From NCBI RefSeq assembly GCF_012290005.1, contig NZ_JAAXMS010000003.1:186001-250000 (forward strand): a stretch of DNA of 64,000 bases. Direction: 5' to 3'. The position numbers were made by a program, and so were the translations under genes. Below are positions 9,530 to 17,931 of this stretch, one piece after another. How positions within the stretch are numbered: position 1 is the first letter of the stretch; each line of letters starts with the position of its first letter. Below the pieces are notes generated by a model, which ran no database searches, was not told the origin of the DNA, and saw nothing but the letters and a program-made list of their open reading frames with translations. The stretch is from Crateriforma spongiae (lineage in GTDB: Bacteria > Planctomycetota > Planctomycetia > Pirellulales > Pirellulaceae).

Positions 9530-10807
9530 TTATTCGAAACGCAGCAGCGAGTATTTGCGTTTGCCGCGGCGCAACACCAGCATCGATTCGCTGGCCAAGT
9601 CATCGATGGTCAGCTTCATCTGCTGATCGCCGGCACGTTGGTTGTTCACATAAACGCCGCCTTCCTTGATCGCACGGCGGGCTTCGCCGCTGCTGGATAC
9701 CAGCCCTGAAATCTGCAGTGCTTCGACGATCCACAGGCCTTCGCCCGACAAGCGGTCGCGCGGCACCGTTTCGCTGGGGACGTCCGCAAAGATCTCTTTT
9801 AATTGAGCGTCATCTGCGTCGCCGATTTCGCCACCGAACAAGATTTTCGATGCGCGTAGGGCCGAATCCAGACCTTGTTGTCCGTGGACAAATTCGGTCA
9901 TCCACTGAGCCAGTCGTTTCTGTGCGGCGCGGGCGCCCGGGTTGGATTCCGTGTCGCTTTGAAGCGATTCGTATTCCTCGCGATCGATTTCTGTCAGGTA
10001 CGCGATGCACTTCATCACGTCGGCATCTTCGACGTTGATCCAATACTGGTAGAACGCATACGGGCTGGTTCGCTGGGGATCTAACCAGATCGCGCCGCTT
10101 TCCGTCTTACCCATCTTTCGGCCATCGCTGGTCGTCAGCAACGGCGCGGTGAATCCGTAAAGCGTCTTGCCCAGCATTCGCCGACCCAGGTCGATGCCCG
10201 CGGTGACGTTGCCCCATTGATCGCTTCCGCCGGCCTGAATTTGACAGCCGTGATGTTGGGCCAAGTAGACAAAGTCATAGGCTTGCAACAGCATGTAGCT
10301 GAACTCGGTGTAGCTCAGTCCCGCATCGCTGCCCAGTCGCGAACGCACGGAGTCTTTGCCCAGCATCGTGCCGACGGGAAAGTTTTTGCCGACGTCGCGC
10401 AGGAATTCCAGATAACTGTAATCCTTCATCCATTGATAGTTGTTCAACAGGATCGCGCCGTCATCGCCGTCGAAATCCAGGAACTGTCGCATCTGAGCTT
10501 CGACACCCGCGACGTTGCGTTCCAACTGGTCGGCGGTTTGCAGATTTCTTTCTTCGCTCTTTCCACTGGGGTCACCGATCATGCCGGTGGCGCCGCCGAC
10601 CAATGCGATGGGGCGGTGGCCGGCACGCTGAAAGCGTCGCAGCATCATCAATTGCATCAGCCCGCCGACGTGCAGGCTGGTCGCCGTCGGGTCAAAGCCG
10701 ATGTAGATCGTTTGCGACCCGGAATCCAGCAATTTGGACAACGCGTCTTGGTCGGTGCATTGGTGGATCAGACCACGCCACTGAAGATCTTCTAACAGAC
10801 TGTTCAC
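9530..10807 (-). CDS. tyrS: Tyrosyl-tRNA synthetase
   Basis: A 425-residue class I aminoacyl-tRNA synthetase that charges tRNA(Tyr). The ATP-binding HIGH-like motif is PTATSLHVGGLM, the KMSKS-like loop is GRKMGKTESGAIWLDP, and the tyrosine pocket reads YTEFSYMLLQAYDFVYL with GGSDQWGNVTAGIDLGRR. The last 60 residues form an S4-type RNA-binding domain (SSGEARRAIKEGGVYVNNQRAG). Length and domain order match bacterial TyrS of the common type. The start MNSLLEDLQWRGLI is standard. ispD lies 84 bp upstream on the same strand and could be co-transcribed. No T-box leader is evident. Confidence 0.98.
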   Translation of the reverse strand: MNSLLEDLQWRGLIHQCTDQDALSKLLDSGSQTIYIGFDPTATSLHVGGLMQLMMLRRFQRAGHRPIALVGGATGMIGDPSGKSEERNLQTADQLERNVAGVEAQMRQFLDFDGDDGAILLNNYQWMKDYSYLEFLRDVGKNFPVGTMLGKDSVRSRLGSDAGLSYTEFSYMLLQAYDFVYLAQHHGCQIQAGGSDQWGNVTAGIDLGRRMLGKTLYGFTAPLLTTSDGRKMGKTESGAIWLDPQRTSPYAFYQYWINVEDADVMKCIAYLTEIDREEYESLQSDTESNPGARAAQKRLAQWMTEFVHGQQGLDSALRASKILFGGEIGDADDAQLKEIFADVPSETVPRDRLSGEGLWIVEALQISGLVSSSGEARRAIKEGGVYVNNQRAGDQQMKLTIDDLASESMLVLRRGKRKYSLLRFE

Positions 10808-10891
10808 GATTATCGGGTGTTTTTGGAAGGCGTCGATTTTTAAATGGATCGTCGGGGCCGGATCATCTAGCGATGGATCGGGGGCTGGGTT

Positions 10892-11755
10892 TCAGTTCGT
10901 TGCACCGGAGTTTTTCTGGGCATCGGATGTTTGGGCTTGCATCAGGGCTTCGGCAACGGCAAGGTCGTCCGGGTAGGTGATTTTCAGGTTGGCCGGTGAC
11001 CCTTGGACCAGTTGCACCGGTCGCCCCATCGCTTCGACCATCGCCGCGTCATCGGTGACCGGGTAGCCGCGATGACGTTGATAAGCCTCACGAATCCAGT
11101 CCAGCTTGAAAACCTGGGGTGTCAGCGCCATCCATAGGTCGCGTCGGTCGACGTTCCGGCAATCCTGGCCGATGTCACGCTTGATCGATCCGGCCAAAGG
11201 GCTGGCCAAAATGGCCGCTCCGGTTTCTCGTGCGGCGTCAAATACCGAATCGATGTCCGATGTCGGGACCAGGGGGCGGGCGGCATCGTGGATGGCAACC
11301 CAGTTGGCTGTGTCGGTGTCGACGGCGGCGATCGCGTTTCGGACACTGTCAAATCGTTCGCGGCCACCGTCGACGATTTCGACCGGGCGTGGCAGTGGCC
11401 AGCGTTCCAGGTGCTGCCGAAACGTGGGCTGATCGGTCGGGGACGCCGCCACGATCAGCTGGCAAACTTGAGATGACCGGCAAAGTCGCCTGGCGGTATG
11501 AATCCACAGCGGGATCCCTGCCAAAGCCGCAAAGACCTTGTTGTCGGACGATGCAAATCGACGACCGCTGCCGCCGGCCGGCAAGATCACACAGATGTCG
11601 CGCTGCGATCGATCGGTCGCGGCAAATTCGCTCTCCGCCCGTTCGGGGCGATCGTCGGAGGCATCGGGGTCACGGTCTGGCAACATTTCGATAGGGCTGT
11701 TCGGCGGGCCGATCGTCGGGCTCTGCCATGCGTTGGTCGGCGACAGGGTTTGCAT
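10892..11755 (-). CDS. ispD: 2-C-methyl-D-erythritol 4-phosphate cytidylyltransferase
   Basis: IspD makes CDP-methylerythritol from MEP and CTP in the non-mevalonate isoprenoid pathway. The nucleotide-binding start ICVILPAGGSGRRF, the LIVAAS strand, the product-binding VDGGRERFDSVRNAI and the IHDAARPLV segment are present, as is the C-terminal NLKITYPDDLAVAEALM. The protein (287 residues) carries about 50 extra N-terminal residues before the Rossmann-like core; a second ATG about 23 codons in (MLPDRDPDASD) would shorten this. The expected core has its catalytic Arg and Lys (GRR and the K of DNKVFAAL). ispF is not beside it. The gene lies upstream of tyrS and diverges from 11931. Confidence 0.95.
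   Translation of the reverse strand: MQTLSPTNAWQSPTIGPPNSPIEMLPDRDPDASDDRPERAESEFAATDRSQRDICVILPAGGSGRRFASSDNKVFAALAGIPLWIHTARRLCRSSQVCQLIVAASPTDQPTFRQHLERWPLPRPVEIVDGGRERFDSVRNAIAAVDTDTANWVAIHDAARPLVPTSDIDSVFDAARETGAAILASPLAGSIKRDIGQDCRNVDRRDLWMALTPQVFKLDWIREAYQRHRGYPVTDDAAMVEAMGRPVQLVQGSPANLKITYPDDLAVAEALMQAQTSDAQKNSGATN
10900..10910 (-). repeat. CTCCGGTGCAA word, exact copy
   Basis: Exact copy (reverse orientation) in the last codons of ispD. Confidence 0.85.
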
Positions 11756-11930
11756 TCAATGGCGCGAATCGTAAAGTGATCGCTGCGGCCATACAATGAT
11801 GTCGGGGGTCGATCGCAATGCGAAGCCGCACCGCGGCGCGGGCTAAAATTCCCGTTGCCGACCGTCGACCTGTGAAATTCGAACCCACAATCCTGCCCTG
11901 TCCCCGCTTTTCTTCGGAGCCGAGCGAACG

Positions 11931-12557
11931 ATGTCTGACTCAAGTCGATTGCCAGTTGTTGACGCGATGCCCGGCGATCAGCCGGCCAGCCCCGTGACCG
12001 GTTGCTGTGGCGGACTTCGGCGTCTGTGGTTTGCCGGTGCGGCACTGGTGGCAGTGGCCGGAGTGGGAGCCGCGTTTTTCGCCGGTCGGCAATCCCAGAG
12101 TGCAACCGTTGATTTGAATTCGCTGCCGTTGATCGATGCGACCGCCGCGGTCGCTAGCGAAGATTACAGCATCGCCACGGGACCGATCAGCGATCGTGCC
12201 GAAGGCTTGTTCGTACTGGATCACAACAGCGGCCTGCTGCAGTGTCACGTGATCTATCCTCGGTTGAACCAGTTCATGGCCAGCTTTACGGCCAACGTCA
12301 ACGATGCGCTGGGCACCGGTGGAAAAGGTGGCAAGTACATCATGGTGACCGGCGCGGCTAACTTTCAGGGATCGGCCAACCAACGTTTGGCACCGTCGGT
12401 CTTGTACGTGCTGGACACTTCGACCGGTAACTTCGTCTGCTTTGCCGTGCCGTTCAGCCAAGCGATGCAGAATTCGCGCAAGCCGCAAACGGGAACGCTG
12501 ATCCCGTTGGCCAACGGCGGGGCAAGCTTGGTCCCCGATCGGGATCGATTGCGATAG
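11931..12557 (+). CDS. Membrane-anchored protein of unknown function
   Basis: A 208-residue protein I do not recognise. An N-terminal cytoplasmic tail with Cys-Cys (VTGCCGGLRRL) is followed by a single membrane segment, LWFAGAALVAVAGVGAAFFAG, at about 32-52. The outside part contains DHNSGLLQCHVIYP, a Gly-rich turn (GTGGKGGKYIMVTGAANF) and a C-terminal hydrophobic-polar alternation (SVLYVLDTSTGNFVCFAVPF), suggesting a beta-rich domain that could be a small propeller-like or lipocalin-like fold. Similar proteins occur widely in Pirellulaceae to my knowledge, but without a function. It ends 114 bp before the helicase and may be co-transcribed with it. The ATG start is preceded by a CGGAG-like site about 15 nt upstream. 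Confidence 0.7.
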   Translation: MSDSSRLPVVDAMPGDQPASPVTGCCGGLRRLWFAGAALVAVAGVGAAFFAGRQSQSATVDLNSLPLIDATAAVASEDYSIATGPISDRAEGLFVLDHNSGLLQCHVIYPRLNQFMASFTANVNDALGTGGKGGKYIMVTGAANFQGSANQRLAPSVLYVLDTSTGNFVCFAVPFSQAMQNSRKPQTGTLIPLANGGASLVPDRDRLR

Positions 12558-12671
12558 ACCTTCTGTTCAGCTTTTTCCCAATGACTTTGCGGCGGTACCG
12601 TCGGTGATGACGTCACCGCTGGGCCGCCTTTTCCGCTTGGTACTGTCGACGACGGATCGAAGGCAAACGAA

Positions 12672-14687
12672 TTGTCTGAATTCAATTTGTCGGGGTTGAA
12701 TCCCCCGCAAGCCGAAGCGGTGCGCACGCTGAGCGGCCCCATGTTGGTGCTGGCGGGCGCGGGAACCGGCAAGACTCGGGTGGTGACCTTTCGCATCGCC
12801 AATCTGATCCGGCACGGTACCGCGCCGGATCGCATTTTGGCCGTGACGTTCACCAACAAAGCGGCCGGTGAAATGCAGGAACGCGTGGCAGAATTGCTGG
12901 GCATGAAGGGCCGGCGGACCCGCCGCGGCGAAAAGGCACCGCCCAAGCCGATGATCAGCACTTTCCACGCCCAGTGTGTTCAGATTCTGCGCCGACATGC
13001 TCCTGCGATCGGGTTTCCGGCGAAGTTCAGCATCTATGACCGCAGCGACCAGGAATCGCTGGCTCGCGGGATTCTGCGCGAACTGCGCTTGCCCAACACG
13101 GCGCTCAAACCGGCCGACATGCTGTCGATCATTGGCGGATGGAAGAACGCGGGAATTCATCCGGAAGAATCGACTTCGGTGGCGTCGACCGACAAGGAAC
13201 ACTTCGCCGCGTCGGGGTACCGTCGCTACCAGGAAGGCCTGCGGCTTCGCGGGGCGATGGATTTTGACGATTTGCTGCTGCACACCGAAATGCTGTTCGA
13301 CCAGCATCCCGACATTCGTGACGAAGAGGCCGGGCGGTACGACCATGTCCTGGTCGATGAATACCAAGACACCAACGGGTGTCAGTATCGGATCACCAAG
13401 CACTTGGCGATGCGTCACCGAAACTTGTGCGTCGTGGGTGACGACGATCAGTCGATTTATGCCTGGCGCGGCGCGGATGTCTCGCACATCCTTAGCTTTG
13501 CGGACGACTGGAACGATGCCAAAGTGGTCTGGCTGGAGGACAATTATCGCAGCACCGGGGCGATCCTGGAGATGGCCAACCGGTTGATCGCCTTCAACAC
13601 CCATCGGCACGACAAGATTCTCAAGCCCAGTCGGCCCCAAGGCCCACGGCCACGAATTCTGCAGCACAAGGACGAAATTGCCGAAGCCAAAGTCACGGTC
13701 AGCGAAATCAAACACCTGATCGAAAACGAACACATCCAGCCACGCGACATCGCGATTCTGTTTCGGACCAATGAACAGCCGCGGTTGTTCGAAACGGAAC
13801 TTCGCAAAGCCGACGTGCCTTACGTGATGCTGGGATCTCAGTCGTTTTTCGATCGCACCGAAGTCCGTGACGTTGTGGCGTATTTGAAATGGGTCGCCCA
13901 GCCGGATGACGAGGTCGCACTGTTGCGGATCATCAACAAGCCGGCGCGTGGAATTAGCAAAAAGACCATTTCCACGCTGATGGAGCATGCGGTGCGGCGT
14001 GGCCAGCCGATTTGGTCGGTCATGCATGACGCTCATTCGATTGAAGGCTTGAACAGCCAGGCGCTTCGCGGCATCAACGACTTGATCGCGATCCAGCGTG
14101 ACGTCACCGATCGGGCCAATGGGGAGGGGATCGGAAAAGCGATGGAGACCTTGTTGGCTCGGACCGCCTACATGGATGAAATCGCCCGCAACTATGAAGA
14201 CCCCAACGAACGGGACGCTCGCTCGGCGTCGGTGGGCGAACTGGCCAACGCGGTTTCGGCCTTCGAAGATTCTCGCGAGGAAGCCGACCTGACCGGATTC
14301 TTGGCCGACATTGCGTTGTCGGGACGCGAGATGGGGAACGAAAAGGACAAGCTGGCTCTGAAAAATTCGGTCTGGCTGCTGACAATGCACGCCGCCAAGG
14401 GGCTGGAATTCCCGGTCGTCTACATGGTGGGGTTGGAAGAAGGCATCCTGCCGCACAGCCGCAGCGTCAAGAGCGGAGTGGAGGAAGACATCGCCGAAGA
14501 ACGCCGACTGTGCTACGTCGGCATCACCCGAGCGCAGGAGAAGTTGACGCTGTCGCTTTCGCTGACACGCCGCAAATGGGGGAAGGCACGTCCGACGGTC
14601 CCCAGCCCCTTTCTGTACGAAATCACGGGGAAGGCAGAAAATCCGAAAAAGTTTCGAAAAAAAAGTGCGGGTTTTCAGAGAAGATAA
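12672..14687 (+). CDS. pcrA: UvrD/PcrA-type ATP-dependent DNA helicase
   Basis: A 671-residue superfamily 1A 3'-5' helicase acting in repair and replication restart. The motifs appear in order: Q-motif LNPPQAEAV, I GAGTGKTRVV, Ia TFTNKAAGEM, II VDEYQDTN, III VGDDDQSIYAWRG, IV LEDNYRST, V TMHAAKGLEFPVV and VI RRLCYVGITRAQEKL. The start codon is TTG at 12672, supported by a GAAGG Shine-Dalgarno 8 nt upstream. It is a little shorter than E. coli UvrD and ends in a Lys-rich tail (KAENPKKFRKK), lacking the long C-terminal Tudor-like extension. An open reading frame of 740 codons on the opposite strand spans the whole gene and is a composition artefact. Confidence 0.96.
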   Translation: MSEFNLSGLNPPQAEAVRTLSGPMLVLAGAGTGKTRVVTFRIANLIRHGTAPDRILAVTFTNKAAGEMQERVAELLGMKGRRTRRGEKAPPKPMISTFHAQCVQILRRHAPAIGFPAKFSIYDRSDQESLARGILRELRLPNTALKPADMLSIIGGWKNAGIHPEESTSVASTDKEHFAASGYRRYQEGLRLRGAMDFDDLLLHTEMLFDQHPDIRDEEAGRYDHVLVDEYQDTNGCQYRITKHLAMRHRNLCVVGDDDQSIYAWRGADVSHILSFADDWNDAKVVWLEDNYRSTGAILEMANRLIAFNTHRHDKILKPSRPQGPRPRILQHKDEIAEAKVTVSEIKHLIENEHIQPRDIAILFRTNEQPRLFETELRKADVPYVMLGSQSFFDRTEVRDVVAYLKWVAQPDDEVALLRIINKPARGISKKTISTLMEHAVRRGQPIWSVMHDAHSIEGLNSQALRGINDLIAIQRDVTDRANGEGIGKAMETLLARTAYMDEIARNYEDPNERDARSASVGELANAVSAFEDSREEADLTGFLADIALSGREMGNEKDKLALKNSVWLLTMHAAKGLEFPVVYMVGLEEGILPHSRSVKSGVEEDIAEERRLCYVGITRAQEKLTLSLSLTRRKWGKARPTVPSPFLYEITGKAENPKKFRKKSAGFQRR

Positions 14688-14939
14688 ACCCTGGAAAACG
14701 CCCGATTGTCGTCGAAATGAATGCGTAAAACGCGGGGTTTGAGCAAGGCAGGGTGTCGGCCTAGCGTGAAAATCTTCCCCCGCGATCACTTTCTTGTGAG
14801 CACATCCTGCGGCTTGGGGCGTTTGTCGCGTTGAATAGCCGTCAAACTCGGATTAAGTTCCTAGCATCGGTCGATGCATGGAACGGGGTCCCTTCGCCGG
14901 CCATCCCCCCCAAAATCTTCAGCTTTGAGACGACCAGCA

Positions 14940-15821
14940 ATGAGAGTGAATTTTTCGACACTAGTACTGTCAGCCACAGCGACGCTTTTCTTTGCGAGTT
15001 ACTCACAAGGGGCGATCAGCGAATCTGTGGGGATCGTTGACGACATCAACGATATGACGACGTCTGCTTCTCAGGTCGTGACATTCGAAACGGATGGTCT
15101 GGGTTCCGGTTGGAATTTCCAGAATCCCGAAGGTGTCCAACAAGTTACGACACAATTGAACTCGACTTCGTTGAACCCCTCGATCTTCTTCAGTTACGAA
15201 GATTCCTCCGTCGCAGGTGGGGTCTACTTTAATGACGGCGGGTCAAGTAACGGACGCCCGAACCCAGTCCTTCGTAGAAATGCTATTTCGGAAGGCGGTA
15301 GCCCGCTCAATGGACCTGACCAACGCATTTCAAATGGCGTTACCGGTACTGGCGGCACCGTCTTCTCCGGTCCTGAAACCGTGTTTATCGATTTTCGATT
15401 CGGAGACACTCCTGCCCCGGACGGTGGTGTGGCTGGTGATCCAGCGTACTTGGATGCGGTCGCATTCGACTTGATTGTTTCCGCCGGGGTTTCAGTTGAT
15501 GTGCAGTACCTCCAAACGCAATCAGGTGGTGATTTCGTAATCCATGAGGATTTAGGTATTACGGGCGGATCATCGATGACCCCGCGATTCGTAGGTTACG
15601 AACGTATCGGAGGGCCGTTGGATCCAGGAAACTTCAACCGCGTGAAGATCACGTTCAGCGGAACTCCGACTGGAGGCGTGACAGAGAATTACATCATTGA
15701 TGATTTCCAAACGGGGACGTTTACGGCAACGGCAGTTCCCGAACCGTCGTCGTTTGCGTTTGCTTTGATGGCCGGTGGTGGCTGGATTGCACGCCGCGTG
15801 CGTCGTAAGAAGGTTGCTTGA
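14940..15821 (+). CDS. PEP-CTERM sorting-domain exported protein
   Basis: A 293-residue surface or exopolysaccharide-associated protein. A signal peptide (FSTLVLSATATLFFASYSQGA) starts at the ATG at 14940; the frame is open further upstream from 14874, but the earlier codons do not fit. The middle is a beta-rich, Gly/Ser/Asn-rich region with no recognisable catalytic site. The C-terminus has the three-part exosortase signal: VPEP, the hydrophobic SSFAFALMAGGGWIA and the basic RRVRRKK. Proteins with this tail are processed by an exosortase, which is not in this window. Base use is a little more AT-rich than in neighbouring genes. A strong rho-independent terminator follows 36 bp later. It is transcribed as a single gene. 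Confidence 0.9.
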   Translation: MRVNFSTLVLSATATLFFASYSQGAISESVGIVDDINDMTTSASQVVTFETDGLGSGWNFQNPEGVQQVTTQLNSTSLNPSIFFSYEDSSVAGGVYFNDGGSSNGRPNPVLRRNAISEGGSPLNGPDQRISNGVTGTGGTVFSGPETVFIDFRFGDTPAPDGGVAGDPAYLDAVAFDLIVSAGVSVDVQYLQTQSGGDFVIHEDLGITGGSSMTPRFVGYERIGGPLDPGNFNRVKITFSGTPTGGVTENYIIDDFQTGTFTATAVPEPSSFAFALMAGGGWIARRVRRKKVA

Positions 15822-15857
15822 TCGGTTGCCTGAAGGCAGACCGTGCTAAGACACACT

Positions 15858-15895
15858 AAGGGCTCGTCGGATGATTCCGGTGAGCCCTTTTTTGT
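15858..15895 (+). terminator. Rho-independent terminator of the PEP-CTERM gene
   Basis: AAGGGCTC at 15858-15865 pairs perfectly with GAGCCCTT at 15882-15889; a small inner CGG/CCG pair lies in the loop, and a T run follows. It sits 36 bp after the PEP-CTERM stop codon. Confidence 0.92.
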
Positions 15896-15924
15896 GCGCT
15901 GGTGACAGTGCTGAGATTCAGGAC

Positions 15925-17742
15925 TTAGCCGCGGCGAGTGATCACGGCAGCGGATCGCTCGGAAAGTAGCCGAGTGCCGTCCAAGTCTTTGGCGATGCGT
16001 GCGAGCGGACGTCGTGATCCGCCACGCGACGACTTGCGAAGCAGCCCGCCGAGGTGATCCGTGGTGCTGGATTCGATGAGACCCGCGTTGTAACCCAGCA
16101 GCGATTCGCCAGGCTGCAACTGAAACTCAGATTCGGCAAAGCTGGGATCAAAATCGGTCGCCAACGGGCGATGATTCGCCGCGATCAATGGCCGATGACC
16201 GAACGCGCCGCCGATCATGGCGGACAAGTTTCCGGCCGCAACGATTTCACCTTCGCCGCTGTCGGGTGACAGGCGTGCGTACATCAGCGAACACGTTTGG
16301 CCGGTGACGCCCATTTGCCACAGGCTGTCGCCGACACGTCGCAGCAGTCCCGACAGCTCATGTCGGTATCCCAGGTGCGCGATCGCTGCAGCCTTTGCGA
16401 ATGCGGCGGTCATTGCGCCAGCGGTGGTCGGATCGTTCGCTTCGGCCATCAGCCAGGCGACCATGCCGTCGGGCAAGACGTCCCAGTGATGCCATCCGAC
16501 GGCCCAGGTTTTGGGGGACTCGATCAATCCATCGACAAACAAGTCTTCGCTGATTCGCGTTCCAATCGCCAAGGTTTCGTATTGCCAGGCGGCCAGGCGA
16601 TTCAGGTGTGATGCCAGCGATGCGTCGTCGGCACGATCGGGCCGCGCCGTCACTTGTTTGTCCGTGGCTGATTCGGTGACGTCAGCGATACGAATTGTCG
16701 GACCAGATTCGGATGACGACGGTGCAATGTCTGGTGCGTCGCCCGTGATGGACACACGATTCATTTCATTGGCGATCTGCGATGCTGTCAGGCGTGCGGC
16801 GGCGGCCTGGGCATCACTGATTTCATCGACGGGTTGTTGGCCATAGAACCACAGCGTTCCCAGCGGAAGGTCATCCGCATTGACGGTCGCACAGATCGCG
16901 CGACCGAATTCGCTTTCCGGGCAGTTCCAAGTGTCCATCAACACGGCGTGCTGATTTTCGATCGTGCAAACGCCACACACCATCGCTTCCAAGTCCGCAC
17001 GGCAATCGGCCAAGTCGCGGGGCGGGTCCAGCAACCGTGTTGGATCCAGGCCGAACAGACATCGTAGTTTCAGCTCTGTCGTGTCTTCGTTCAGCAAGTA
17101 CAACGCGGCGGCGTCGAATCCGGTTGCCGCCACACCGTCGGACAAGATCCGTTGCAGTTCATCTGCGATCGATGGGATTTTGACGCTGGCACGTCCGAAC
17201 TTGGATTCCAGCACCGCCAGTTCCGCTTCGCGACAACGCAGGGCTGCTTGGCTGTCGGTCAACTGGCGTGTCAGTTCGGCTGCGGCGGCGGCCAACTTTT
17301 CCGCATCGGCTTTTCCGATCGCCGGCAGGATCCCCGAATCAAAGTCTTCGGCGGTCATCATCGCGTCGAAAGCGTCGTCGGCGGTCAGCTGAAAATTGGG
17401 GCCTTTCAATCCTTTCATCGCCGCATCGCCGTCATCCAGACGCCATCCGGTCACGTCCGTGTAGGCACGCAGGAAACGATCGATCGCATCGTTGTCCGCA
17501 AGGTGAGATCCGGTTCGCACCTTTGATGCGCCGGCACGTCGCGAAGGTCGACGTCGTGTGGAAGTGGCGATCGTCGTTGAATCGTCGCCACGGTTGATGT
17601 GAAGACGCAGATGATGAGGGCGTTGATCAGACTTTGACACGAGCGAGGATTCCGTTGCTTGGGATGTCACACCAATTGTCGGTGTCACATTCCGGTCGTG
17701 GGTACAGCACGGCTTCCTAGCCACAAGACGCCACGGTTTCAT
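15925..17742 (-). CDS. GAF-domain protein with degenerate SpoIIE-type phosphatase region
   Basis: A 605-residue protein. The first 80 residues are basic and poorly conserved, so the true start may be later. Residues about 145-182 look like a short coiled coil (EKLAAAAAELTRQLTDSQ). About 190-335 resemble a GAF sensor domain (IADELQRILSDGVAATGF, then LYLLNEDTTELKLRCLFG). The C-terminal 230 residues resemble the PP2C-like SpoIIE/RsbU core, with CSLMYARLSPDSGEGEIVAAGN, but metal-binding acids are lost: the usual GDVSGHG is replaced by GMVAWLMAEAND, and YTDGvtE by YNAGLIES. It is therefore probably a sensor or scaffold without phosphatase activity. The family identification is by pattern, so it is moderate. 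Nothing in the neighbourhood gives a partner kinase or anti-sigma factor. Confidence 0.7.
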   Translation of the reverse strand: MKPWRLVARKPCCTHDRNVTPTIGVTSQATESSLVSKSDQRPHHLRLHINRGDDSTTIATSTRRRPSRRAGASKVRTGSHLADNDAIDRFLRAYTDVTGWRLDDGDAAMKGLKGPNFQLTADDAFDAMMTAEDFDSGILPAIGKADAEKLAAAAAELTRQLTDSQAALRCREAELAVLESKFGRASVKIPSIADELQRILSDGVAATGFDAAALYLLNEDTTELKLRCLFGLDPTRLLDPPRDLADCRADLEAMVCGVCTIENQHAVLMDTWNCPESEFGRAICATVNADDLPLGTLWFYGQQPVDEISDAQAAAARLTASQIANEMNRVSITGDAPDIAPSSSESGPTIRIADVTESATDKQVTARPDRADDASLASHLNRLAAWQYETLAIGTRISEDLFVDGLIESPKTWAVGWHHWDVLPDGMVAWLMAEANDPTTAGAMTAAFAKAAAIAHLGYRHELSGLLRRVGDSLWQMGVTGQTCSLMYARLSPDSGEGEIVAAGNLSAMIGGAFGHRPLIAANHRPLATDFDPSFAESEFQLQPGESLLGYNAGLIESSTTDHLGGLLRKSSRGGSRRPLARIAKDLDGTRLLSERSAAVITRRG

Positions 17743-17931
17743 TGCAACGCGGCGTGAACTGGTCCTGGTTCAGAAACAGGCATCGGCGCAGCGGCACGGT
17801 CAAGCTGATCGGAAAAGTCGATGGGCATCGCCTAAATCACAAAGACGCTGGCACAATCGAATTAATCGATCCAGACGCCACCATCGCATCGATCACGTAA
17901 AGGTGGCCAAGTGATTCGCAACAACGCTGCG

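Noticed and set aside
12567-14789. A 740-codon open frame on the minus strand covering the whole helicase gene
   Set aside because: It is an antisense shadow caused by codon bias. The plus-strand protein has all seven helicase motifs, whereas the minus-strand product is a Phe/His/Gln/Arg-rich sequence with no domain.
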